Shown: in pieces, positions 39,409 to 47,841 of the stretch
Position numbering within the stretch: position 1 is the stretch's first letter
How the letters are laid out: each line of letters opens with the position of its first letter
Translations under genes and position numbers: made by a program
Notes under the pieces: model-generated
What the model was told of the DNA's origin: nothing
The model's database searches: none
What the model saw: only the letters and a program-made list of their open reading frames with translations
DNA from: Actinotalea subterranea
GTDB taxonomy: Bacteria > Actinomycetota > Actinomycetes > Actinomycetales > Cellulomonadaceae
Direction of reading: 5' to 3'
Length of the DNA stretch: 64,000 nt
NCBI RefSeq assembly: GCF_008364845.1
Contig: NZ_VTTP01000003.1
Coordinates: forward strand, 310,001-374,000

Positions 39409-40386
39409 TCAGCCGAGGGCCGTCGTGATCTCGTCGACCATGCGCGAGAGCGTGCCGAGGCCGCCGTTGACGATGTACCAGTCGACGGAGTCGACGTAGA
39501 CGACCTGGTCGCTGGACCAGGCGGTGGTGCCCGCGACGAGCTCGTTCTCGAGCACCTGGGCGGCGGCCGCACCGGACTCCCCCACGGCGACGTCGCGGTC
39601 GACGACGACGAGCCAGTCCGGGTTCGCCTCGGCGATGAACTCGAAGCTCACGGCCTCGCCGTGCGTCGCGGCCTCCACGTCCTCGATGGCGGGGGTGAGG
39701 CCGAGCTCGTCGTGGACGAACCCGAAGCGGGACCCCGGCCCGTAGGCGGTGACCTCGCCGCCGGCGGTCATGACGACGAGGCCGGTCCCGGCGTCGGCGG
39801 TGATCTCCTTCGCGGCCTCGATGTCGGCGCCGAGCTGGGCGACGATCTCGGCGACCTCGTCCTCCTTGTCGAAGATCTGGCCGAGGATCGCGGCGTTCGC
39901 CTCGACGCTGCCCCGGAAGTCGGCCCAGTCGTTGGAGAGGTCGATCGTGGGGGCGATCTTCTCGAGCTCGGGCAGGGCCTCGGCCGAGCGGCCCGCGACG
40001 ATGATCAGGTCGGGCGCCGCAGCGTTGACCGCCTCGTAGTCGGGCTCGAACAGCGTGCCGACGTCGAGCATGTCGGGCGTGTCGAAGTCGGCGAGGTGGC
40101 CGGGGAGGTTGGACTTCGGCAGGCCGTCGACCTCGACGCCGAGCTCGGTCAGGGTGTCGAGGGTCGCGAGGTCGAACGTGAGGACCGTCTCGGGGTTCAC
40201 GGGGACCGTGGTCTCCCCCTGCGCGTGGGTCACGCTGATCTCGGTGGGCACCTCCTGCGCCGTCACCTCGGCCTCGCCCGCGGGCTCGACCTCCTCGGGC
40301 GTGGAGGCGCAGGCGGTGAGCGCGAGGGTGGACAGGACGACTGCGGCGAGGCCGCGGCCGGTCGCCTGCGGGCGGTGCGTGGACAT
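39409..40386 (-). CDS. iron-siderophore ABC transporter substrate-binding lipoprotein
   Basis: A 325-residue periplasmic-type binding protein anchored by lipid (LSTLALTAC, Cys about residue 26). The fold elements are TTVPVNPETVLTFDLATLDT, LPELEKIAPTIDLSNDWADF and DWLVVVDRDVAVGESGAAAA, as in FatB/YclQ (petrobactin-type) proteins. It is first in the operon with two permeases and an ATPase. A DtxR/IdeR box lies 65 bp upstream. Confidence 0.9.
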   Translation of the reverse strand: MSTHRPQATGRGLAAVVLSTLALTACASTPEEVEPAGEAEVTAQEVPTEISVTHAQGETTVPVNPETVLTFDLATLDTLTELGVEVDGLPKSNLPGHLADFDTPDMLDVGTLFEPDYEAVNAAAPDLIIVAGRSAEALPELEKIAPTIDLSNDWADFRGSVEANAAILGQIFDKEDEVAEIVAQLGADIEAAKEITADAGTGLVVMTAGGEVTAYGPGSRFGFVHDELGLTPAIEDVEAATHGEAVSFEFIAEANPDWLVVVDRDVAVGESGAAAAQVLENELVAGTTAWSSDQVVYVDSVDWYIVNGGLGTLSRMVDEITTALG

Positions 40387-40450
40387 GGGGCTCCGTTCGG
40401 GCGGGACTGTGGACGGGTGTCGAGACGAGGAGACCCTGGACGGGTCGAGG

Positions 40451-40469
40451 TGAGGGTAGCCTAACCTTT
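40451..40469. promoter_or_regulatory. DtxR/IdeR iron box between the siderophore operon and the SIP gene
   Basis: TGAGGGTAGCCTAACCTTT agrees at 15 of 19 positions with the DtxR/IdeR consensus (TTAGGTTAGCCTAACCTAA). It lies in the divergent promoter region, so one site could repress both units when iron is plentiful. Confidence 0.8.
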
Positions 40470-40504
40470 GTTCGACGCCGCAACCCCGTCCGGACGGAGC
40501 CCCC

Positions 40505-41332
40505 ATGACCACGACCAGCGCCGACGTCGTGCGCCGCGTGCCCCTGCCCCTCGTCGCACGCCGCCTCACGGTGCACCGCGTCGAGGAGCTCAGCCCGACC
40601 ATGCGCCGCGTCGCGCTGGGCGGCCCCGACCTCGCGGGCTTCGAGGCCCACGGCCCGGCCGACCACGTCAAGGTCTTCTTCCCGCACGACGACGGCGACG
40701 GCGACGGCGTGACTATGCCCGTGCTCGAGGACGGCCGCTGGGTCAACCGCGCCGACCCGTCGCTGGTCTACCGCGACTACACGGTGCGGACGTTCGACCC
40801 GGCGGCCGGCGAGCTCGTGATCGACATGGTGGTGCACGCCCACGGACCGGCGGGTCGCTGGGCGGCGCAGGCCCGGCCCGGCCTGGTGCTGGGCACGCTC
40901 GGCCCGCGGGGCTCGATGCTCGTCCCCCTCGACCGTGACGCGTATCTCCTCGCGGCCGACGAGACCGGCCTGCCCGCGCTCCTCAACTGGCTCGACCGCC
41001 TGCCGACGCAGACGTGCGTGCGGGCCCTCGTCGAGGTCGGCGCCCCGGGCGAGGAGATCGACCTGCCGGGCGCCGCGCGGACGGATGTGACCTGGCTGTA
41101 CCGCAACGGCGCAGCCCCGGGCACGACGACCCTGCTCCAGGACGCCGTCCGCGACGCCCTCCCGACCCTGCCGACGTCGTCGCTGTGGGCCTGGGCCGCG
41201 GGCGAGGCCGCCGCCGTCCGAGGCATCCGCGCGCACCTCGCAGGTGCGGGCATCGGCCGCGAGGCCTTCGCGATGACGGGGTACTGGCGCGTCGGCGTCG
41301 CGAACTTCGACCACCACTCCCCCGACGCCTGA
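40505..41332 (+). CDS. siderophore-interacting protein (FAD-dependent ferric reductase)
   Basis: A 275-residue protein of the SIP/ViuB family. N-terminal FAD-binding domain: VARRLTVHRVEELSPTMRRV, DHVKVFFPHDD, and YRDYTVRTFDPAAGELVIDM with the RxYT motif (residues 95-98). C-terminal NAD(P)-like domain: LLAADETGLPALLNWLDRLP and WAAGEAAAVRGIRAHL. It releases iron from imported ferric siderophore in the cytoplasm. Shares the iron box with the divergent transporter. Confidence 0.93.
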   Translation: MTTTSADVVRRVPLPLVARRLTVHRVEELSPTMRRVALGGPDLAGFEAHGPADHVKVFFPHDDGDGDGVTMPVLEDGRWVNRADPSLVYRDYTVRTFDPAAGELVIDMVVHAHGPAGRWAAQARPGLVLGTLGPRGSMLVPLDRDAYLLAADETGLPALLNWLDRLPTQTCVRALVEVGAPGEEIDLPGAARTDVTWLYRNGAAPGTTTLLQDAVRDALPTLPTSSLWAWAAGEAAAVRGIRAHLAGAGIGREAFAMTGYWRVGVANFDHHSPDA

Positions 41333-41376
41333 CCCCTGCCGCTCCTCTGTCCCCCACTCCCCCTCCCCACTTCTCC

Positions 41377-41444
41377 CGAGCTCGCACATCCGCACCCAGA
41401 TCACACATGCGCGCGTACGACCTCGATGCGGATGTGCGACCTCG
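41377..41444. repeat. 68-bp palindromic dispersed repeat, copy 3
   Basis: Closest of the three copies to the consensus; same length and symmetry as the copies at 25232 and 32235. It lies between the converging SIP and ECF sigma genes and could serve as terminator for both. It is followed by a 15-bp tandem array. Confidence 0.85.
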
Positions 41445-41460
41445 GCGGTTACGGGACTGG

Positions 41461-41505
41461 GGGGGCCGGACGAGTGGGGGCCGGACGAGTGGGGGCCGGA
41501 CTGGT
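41461..41505. repeat. three 15-bp tandem units
   Basis: GGGGGCCGGACGAGT twice exactly (41461-41475, 41476-41490) and once with two changes (41491-41505), with G-rich flanks on both sides. It ends 30 bp before the stop codon of the sigma factor gene. Confidence 0.85.
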
Positions 41506-41534
41506 GGGGGGGCGGGACTCGCGAGGTCGCGACG

Positions 41535-42821
41535 TCAGAGGGCGGCGGACTTGCGGAGGAGGACGGCCTTCTCGCGCTCGTTGCCGCACAGGCGCGCGGC
41601 GAGCTCGAGCTCGGCCCGCGCCTCGGCAGACCGTCCGAGCTGTGCGAGGAGCTCGCCGCGCACGCTCGGCACGAGGTACGTGCCGGCCAGCGAGCCGGAG
41701 GCGACGAGGGCGTCGACCAGCGGCAGCGCGGCGTCGGGCCCCGCGGCCATGGACACGGCCACGGCGCGGTTGAGGTCGACGACGGGCGACGGCGCGACCC
41801 GTCCGAGCGCCTCGAACAGCACCACGATGCGGTCCCAGTCGGTGGCCTCGATCGACGCCGCGAGCGCGTGCTGCTCGGCGATGGCGGCCTGGAGCCCGTA
41901 CGGCCCGAGCCCGCGACCTGTCGAGACGGCCCGCGCGAGCGCCGCACGGCCCCGCCGGATCGCCGAACGGTCCCACCGCCGTCGGTCCTGGTCGGCGAGG
42001 AGCACCGGGTCGCCGTCGGGCCGCGTGCGCGCCGGGAAGCGCGCGGCCGTGAGCTCGAGCAGCGCGAGCAGGCCCTGCACCTCCGGCTCGTCCGGGAGCA
42101 GCCCGACGAGCACGCGCGCGAGCCGTACGGCCTCGTGAGCCAGGTCGGTGCGCAGCCACGAGTCGCCGGTGGACGCCGAGGAGCCCTCGGTGAACAGCAC
42201 GTAGATCACGGACAGCACGGACCCGAGGCGCTCGGCACGCTCGGCGGCGGGCGGGACCTCGAACGGCACGCGCGCCGCGGCCAGGGTCTTCTTGGCGCGG
42301 GTGATCCGCGCCTGGACGGTCGGCACGGGCACGAGGAGCGACGCGGCGACCTGCTCGCTCGTCAGACCGCCGACGACGCGCAGCGTCAGGGCCAGGCGCG
42401 CCTCCCGGGACAGCACGGGGTGGCAGGCGATGAACAGGAGCGCGAGCCTGTCGTCGTCGATCCGGTCCGGGTCCCACAGCAGGTCCGGCTCCTGCGCCCG
42501 CGCGGGGGCACCGCCGGCGTGCGCGCCGCCCTCGACGAGCTCGCGTCCCAGCGTCGCGTACCGCTCGTCCCGCCCGGCGCGACGTCGGAACGCGTCGATC
42601 GCCCGACGCCGGCCCACCGTGAGCAGCCACGCGACCGGGTCACGGGGCACGCCGTCGCGGGGCCAGGCCGCGAGCGCCTCCGTCAGGGCCTCCGACGCGA
42701 GGTCCTCGGCGAGCGAGAAGTCACCGGTGTACCGGGCGAGCGCGCCGACGATCCGTGCGGACTCGATCCGCCACACGGCCTCGACGGCGCGCCGCCCGGC
42801 TTCGGTGGCCGGAGCGCTCAG
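41535..42821 (-). CDS. ECF sigma factor, ECF42-like, with C-terminal TPR-type extension
   Basis: A protein of about 428 residues. Region 2 is IVGALARYTGDFSLAEDLASEALTEA with AWPRDGVPRDPVAWLLTVGRRRAID, region 4 is LRVVGGLTSEQVAASLLVPVPTVQARITRAK. The 200-residue C-terminal part (DLNRAVAVSMAAGPDAALPL) is a helical repeat domain. Sigma plus a DGPF/YCII gene identifies the ECF42 type, which has no anti-sigma factor. The start is uncertain: CTG 42821 overlaps the YCII stop (CTGA), GTG 42776 is the first normal start, and the ATG at 42953 overlaps YCII too far. Confidence 0.85.
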   Translation of the reverse strand: MSAPATEAGRRAVEAVWRIESARIVGALARYTGDFSLAEDLASEALTEALAAWPRDGVPRDPVAWLLTVGRRRAIDAFRRRAGRDERYATLGRELVEGGAHAGGAPARAQEPDLLWDPDRIDDDRLALLFIACHPVLSREARLALTLRVVGGLTSEQVAASLLVPVPTVQARITRAKKTLAAARVPFEVPPAAERAERLGSVLSVIYVLFTEGSSASTGDSWLRTDLAHEAVRLARVLVGLLPDEPEVQGLLALLELTAARFPARTRPDGDPVLLADQDRRRWDRSAIRRGRAALARAVSTGRGLGPYGLQAAIAEQHALAASIEATDWDRIVVLFEALGRVAPSPVVDLNRAVAVSMAAGPDAALPLVDALVASGSLAGTYLVPSVRGELLAQLGRSAEARAELELAARLCGNEREKAVLLRKSAAL

Positions 42822-43237
42822 TTCGTCCCGAGCTGCTCGCGCCACCCGGCCTCCTTCTCCGCCCACTCGTCCTTCGGGAAGTCGTCGGGCCCGGTGACCC
42901 GGCGCACCTCGACCTTGTTGCCCGGGCCGTGCAGCGGTGCGCGCTTCGCCCACTCGACGGCCTCCTCCTTCGTGGCGACGTCGAGGATCCAGAAGCCGTT
43001 GAACAGCTCCTTGGTCTCGCCGTAGGGCCCGTCCGTCACGACGGGCGTCTCGGCGGTGAAGTCGACGACGGCGCCCTCGTCGGCGCCCGACAGCCCCTCA
43101 CCGGCGACGAGGACGCCGGCCTGCATCATCGCCTCGTTGTACCGCCCCATCGCGGCGATGATCTCGCTGAAGTCCTTCTGCACGTACTCCGCGTAGCCCT
43201 CGTCGGTGTTCCGCATGATGAGCATGTACTTCGACAT
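42818..43237 (-). CDS. DGPF/YCII family protein
   Basis: A 139-residue protein beginning MSKYMLIMRNTDEGYAEYVQ, with the family motif VTDGPYGETKELFNGFWILD at about residues 67-86 (DGPY in place of DGPF). Such proteins are encoded with ECF42 sigma factors and belong to its regulon; their biochemical role is unclear. ATG 43237 follows GGGAGGCAGGA. It forms an operon with the sigma factor. Confidence 0.92.
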   Translation of the reverse strand: MSKYMLIMRNTDEGYAEYVQKDFSEIIAAMGRYNEAMMQAGVLVAGEGLSGADEGAVVDFTAETPVVTDGPYGETKELFNGFWILDVATKEEAVEWAKRAPLHGPGNKVEVRRVTGPDDFPKDEWAEKEAGWREQLGTN

Positions 43238-43291
43238 CGTCCTGCCTCCCAGGTGTCGTCGGCCCGTGGTCTCGGACCTTCTCATCCCCAG

Positions 43292-43318
43292 GTCGAACGA
43301 GGAAGGCCCGGATCGACA
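43292..43318 (-). promoter_or_regulatory. predicted ECF42-dependent promoter of the YCII-sigma operon
   Basis: On the minus strand TGTCGA (43318-43313), 17-bp spacer, CGAC (43295-43292). TGTCGA and CGA/TC are the elements known for ECF42 promoters, so the operon is probably autoregulated. Confidence 0.65.
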
Positions 43319-43388
43319 CGGCCGTGCGACGGGTCTTTTCGGTTCCGATGGGCAGCACGGTCATTCCGCTCGGCTGTCTTGCCAGGCT

Positions 43389-43426
43389 GAGATACTATCT
43401 CTGGTGTAACTAACAACAGAGATACT
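43389..43426. promoter_or_regulatory. AT-rich operator-like palindromes before the AAA ATPase gene
   Basis: A perfect palindrome GAGATACTATCTC (43389-43401), the direct repeat GAGATACT at 43389 and 43419, and CTCTG-N13-CAGAG lie in one AT-rich patch (43388-43432) directly upstream of the gene. Its base composition differs sharply from its surroundings. Confidence 0.55.
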
Positions 43427-43455
43427 TACTGGTCGGGCGAGGTAGGGAGGCGCGC

Positions 43456-44880
43456 ATGACGTCGTTCATCGGCCGCACGCGCGAGCTGGCGCTCCTCGAC
43501 GACCAGCTCGACATCGTCCGCCGCGGCGGTCGCGATGCCCGTGGGGTCGCGGTCCTCGTCCGCGGACGTCGCCGCATCGGCAAGAGCCGCCTCGCCGAGG
43601 TGTTCGCCGAACGGGCCGACGTCCCCTACATCGTGTTCCAGGCGGCACGCCGGTCCACACCCGAGCGCGCGTACGCGGACCTCGCCGCCGCGATCGCGGC
43701 GTCGAGCCTCCCGAACGCCGCCGTCGCAGCAGGGAACGAACCTCGGTCGCTGACCGCCGCGCTCACGCTGCTCGCCGCAGCCCTGCCCACCGACGGGCCG
43801 TCGGTCGTCATCCTCGACGAGCTCCCCTGGCTCCTCGAGGTGCTGCCCGGGGGAGCCGGGGAGCTCCAGCGGGTGTGGGACCAACAGCTGTCCCGTCGCC
43901 CCGTGCTCCTCCTGCTCCTCGGGTCGGACCTCGCGATGATGGAGCACCTGACCAAGCCCGACCAGCCGTTCCACGGGCGCGGCGCCGAGCTGGTCCTGCG
44001 GGCCCTCACGCCGGCAGACATCGCCACCATGACCGGTCTGCGCGGGATGGATGCGTTCGACGCGTACCTGATCACCGGTGGGCAGCCCCAGATCGCCGAG
44101 ACCTGGCGGACCGGCGAGTCCCGCGAGTCCTTCCTCGAGCGATCGTTCGCCACGTCCCTGTCCGCGCTGGTCGCCTCCGGGACCCGCGTCCTCGACGGGG
44201 AGCTCCCCGAGGGCGTTCAGGCCCGGACCGTCCTGACCGCCATCGGGGGATACGGGGAGCGGACGTTCTCAGGCATCCAGCAGGCGGCGGGCAGCCTGCA
44301 GTCGACCTCCCTGTCCCGGTCCCTCGGCCTGCTCACCACCAAACGGATCGTGGCCGTCGACCAGCCGCTCAGCACCCGGACCCAGAAGGAGCCGCGGTAC
44401 CGGATCGACGACCCGGCGCTCCGCTTCTGGCTGCCGTTCGTCGAGCCGGCGCTCCCCGAGGTCGACCGCGGCCGCGGTGACCTTGCCCTGGCCCGTGTCA
44501 ACGACGCCGCGTACGGGTCGTGGCGCGGGCGGGCGATCGAGCCTGTCGTCCGCGCCTCGATGTCGCGCCTGCTCGCGGACACCCCGTGGGCGCACGTCCG
44601 GGAGATCGGCGGCTGGTGGCCGAGGTCGAACGTCCCCGAGATCGACCTCGTGGGCGCCGCGCGTCGGCCCGCGCAGGAGCTCGCGTTCGTCGGCACGATC
44701 AAGTGGCGTCCCCAGCCCGTCACCGCCACCGACATCCGCAAGCTCTCGACCGACGCCGCCGCCGTCCCCGGCTACCAGAACAGCACGCCCCTGGTCGCCG
44801 TGTGCCCCGGCGGCGTGACCCCGACGGCCGGCGCCGCCCAGGCATGGACCGCTGACGATCTCCTGGCGGCGTGGGCCTGA
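43456..44880 (+). CDS. AAA ATPase with DUF234 nuclease-like domain
   Basis: A 474-residue protein. N-terminal P-loop: VAVLVRGRRRIGKSRLAEVF (Walker A-like, GRRRIGKS), Walker B PSVVILDELPWLL, sensor LLLLGSDLAMM. The C-terminal DUF234 segment has DPALRFWLPFVEPALPE and NVPEIDLVGAARRPAQELAF followed by IKW, similar to a PD-(D/E)xK core. This architecture is frequent in archaea and some actinobacteria; its function is not established. It is a single gene with an AT-rich upstream region, and it stands next to tRNA-Leu, which hints at horizontal gain. Confidence 0.85.
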   Translation: MTSFIGRTRELALLDDQLDIVRRGGRDARGVAVLVRGRRRIGKSRLAEVFAERADVPYIVFQAARRSTPERAYADLAAAIAASSLPNAAVAAGNEPRSLTAALTLLAAALPTDGPSVVILDELPWLLEVLPGGAGELQRVWDQQLSRRPVLLLLLGSDLAMMEHLTKPDQPFHGRGAELVLRALTPADIATMTGLRGMDAFDAYLITGGQPQIAETWRTGESRESFLERSFATSLSALVASGTRVLDGELPEGVQARTVLTAIGGYGERTFSGIQQAAGSLQSTSLSRSLGLLTTKRIVAVDQPLSTRTQKEPRYRIDDPALRFWLPFVEPALPEVDRGRGDLALARVNDAAYGSWRGRAIEPVVRASMSRLLADTPWAHVREIGGWWPRSNVPEIDLVGAARRPAQELAFVGTIKWRPQPVTATDIRKLSTDAAAVPGYQNSTPLVAVCPGGVTPTAGAAQAWTADDLLAAWA

Positions 44881-44970
44881 CGCAGCAGAGCACGCGCCTG
44901 TCCACGACTCGCCGCAGCGTCCCGGCCGGGTCGCCCGCCAGCAGATTCCCCGGCCCCGAGGGCAGCAAGA

Positions 44971-45008
44971 AGGGCCGCTGACCGGTGTTACCCGAGGTCA
45001 GCGGCCCT
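44971..45008. terminator. bidirectional hairpin between AAA ATPase and tRNA-Leu
   Basis: AGGGCCGCTGACC (44971-44983) pairs perfectly with 44996-45008 over 13 bp with a 12-nt loop. In the minus direction it is followed by a T-rich stretch, suiting it to end the tRNA-Leu transcript. Confidence 0.75.
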
Positions 45009-45016
45009 TCATCCTG

Positions 45017-45099
45017 TGCGCGAGGGGGGACTTGAACCCCCACGTCCTTTCGGACACTGGCACCTGAAGCCAGCGCGTCTGCCATTTCGCCACTCGCGC
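45017..45099 (-). tRNA. tRNA-Leu (CAG)
   Basis: An 83-nt cloverleaf: acceptor GCGCGAG/CTCGCGC with discriminator A, D-arm GGCGAAATGGCAGACGC, anticodon loop TTCAGGT (anticodon CAG), variable arm with TGTCCGAAAGGACG, T-arm GGGGGTTCAAGTCCCCC. CCA is not encoded. Confidence 0.97.
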
Positions 45100-45295
45100 G
45101 CGCCGCAGAAGGCTAGCACGGTTCGCGGGGCCACCCCCTGCGCGCGTTCGCGGCCGATCGTGGCTGCGGCGGATACGATCAGGCAGGACCTCTGGGCGGT
45201 CCACGCGCCCGCCGGGCGTCGCACCACCCAGCAACGATGCCGTCAGCGGGCCCCGCACCCGCCTCGAGCGGGAGCAGGAGACGGGAGGAGGTGGC

Positions 45296-46000
45296 ATGGG
45301 AGTCCTCGACAAGTTCGAGAAGGGCGTCGAGCGCGTCGTGAGCACGGCGTTCGCGAAGGCGTTCCGCAGCGAGGTCAAGCCGGTCGAGCTCGCGAGCGCG
45401 CTGCGCCGTGAGGTCGACGACCGTGCCGCCGTCGTCGGCCGCGACAGAACTGTCGTGCCCAACGAGTTCACGATCGAGCTCTCTTCTGCCGATCTCCAGC
45501 AGGTGGAGGACTGGGGTGCGGAGCCGTTGGCGGACGAGCTCGCGGCGAACGTCACGGACCACTCGACGCAGCAGCGCTACGCGTTCGTCGGGCCGGTGAC
45601 CGTCGCGTTCGTGGAGAACGAGGAGCTCGAGACCGGGCGCTTCCAGGTGCGCAGCGCCACCGTGCGCGGTGCCGTGGCCCCCGCCACCAGCGTCGCCGCC
45701 ACCCCGCGCCACCCGCTCGTCGACATCGACGGCCAGCGCTACCTGCTCACGGGGCCCGTCACGGTCATCGGCCGCGGCAGCGAGGCGGACATCATCGTGG
45801 ACGACCCGGGCATCTCCCGGCGCCACCTCGAGATCCGCGTGACGCCCGACGGCGTCATCGCGAGCGACCTCGGCTCGACCAACGGCACGTTCGTCGAGGG
45901 CCACCAGGTGCCCGCGGCCACGCTCGTCGACGGGAACACGATCACGATCGGCCGCACCCGGATCCTGTTCTGGACCGGCACGGACGACGAGGACCGGTGA
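45296..46000 (+). CDS. fhaA: FHA domain protein FhaA (DUF3662)
   Basis: A 234-residue cytoplasmic protein. The N-terminal DUF3662 domain (GVLDKFEKGVERVVSTAFAK, VPNEFTIELSSADLQQVEDW) is joined by a short linker to a C-terminal FHA domain (TVIGRGSEADIIVDDPGISRRHLEI, DLGSTNGTFVEGH). FhaA binds phosphorylated partners of PknA/PknB and regulates wall synthesis. A possible -10 element TACGAT lies at 45174-45179; the leader is about 110 nt and ends in GGAGGAGG. First gene of the fhaA-fhaB-pstP-rodA-pbpA-pknA-pknB cluster. Confidence 0.95.
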   Translation: MGVLDKFEKGVERVVSTAFAKAFRSEVKPVELASALRREVDDRAAVVGRDRTVVPNEFTIELSSADLQQVEDWGAEPLADELAANVTDHSTQQRYAFVGPVTVAFVENEELETGRFQVRSATVRGAVAPATSVAATPRHPLVDIDGQRYLLTGPVTVIGRGSEADIIVDDPGISRRHLEIRVTPDGVIASDLGSTNGTFVEGHQVPAATLVDGNTITIGRTRILFWTGTDDEDR

Positions 46001-46009
46001 GCGCCCGGC

Positions 46010-46519
46010 ATGAGTGAGCTCACGATCACCCTGCTGCGGCTGGGCTACCTGGTGCTGCTCTGGGTGTTCGTGCTCGCGGCCATCGGCGTGCTGCGCCGGG
46101 ACCTGTACGGCACCAAGATCGTCGAGCGTCGTCTGCGTCGCAGCGGGGGAGCGGCCGCACCCGTGGCCCCCAAGGCCGCCCCGCCCGCGCCCGCCGCCGG
46201 CTCGGCCCCGTTCCCCAAGCGTGAGGTCGCCCCGCGCCGCCTCGTCGTCACGGCCGGCCCGTTGCGGGGCACGACGCTGCCGCTCACGTCGTCGGCGATC
46301 CTCATCGGCCGCGCACCCTCGTGCACCCTCGTGCTCGACGACGACTACTCGTCGTCACGGCACGCGCGGATCTTCCCGCAGGACGGCCAGTGGTTCGTCG
46401 AGGACCTGGGCTCGACCAACGGCACGTTCGTCGGCCGCGAGCGCGTGACGGAGCCGACCGCGCTGCGGACGGGCGCCCAGGTCAAGGTGGGCCAGAGCAT
46501 CCTCGAGCTGCAGAGGTAG
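46010..46519 (+). CDS. fhaB: FHA domain protein FhaB
   Basis: A 169-residue membrane-anchored protein. A transmembrane helix (LRLGYLVLLWVFVLAAIGVL, about residues 9-28), an Ala/Pro linker, and a C-terminal FHA domain (AILIGRAPSCTLVLDDDYSS-SRHARIF, DLGSTNGTFVGRE). It reads phosphothreonine marks made by the linked kinases. ATG 46010 lies 9 bp after fhaA. Confidence 0.95.
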   Translation: MSELTITLLRLGYLVLLWVFVLAAIGVLRRDLYGTKIVERRLRRSGGAAAPVAPKAAPPAPAAGSAPFPKREVAPRRLVVTAGPLRGTTLPLTSSAILIGRAPSCTLVLDDDYSSSRHARIFPQDGQWFVEDLGSTNGTFVGRERVTEPTALRTGAQVKVGQSILELQR

Positions 46520-46529
46520 GGGGACCGGT

Positions 46530-47795
<1,266 letters not shown>

Positions 47796-47841
47796 GGTCG
47801 TCCCCACCGGTGAGGACCCGCACCGGGCGGGGGGGCCGCTG

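Noticed and set aside
42822-42953. ATG 42953 as start of the ECF42 sigma factor
   Set aside because: It would overlap the YCII gene by over 130 bp, and the added residues are Gly/Arg-rich shadow sequence.
43389-45099. Complete integrative element at tRNA-Leu
   Set aside because: No integrase, no duplicated tRNA end and no other mobile gene could be seen.
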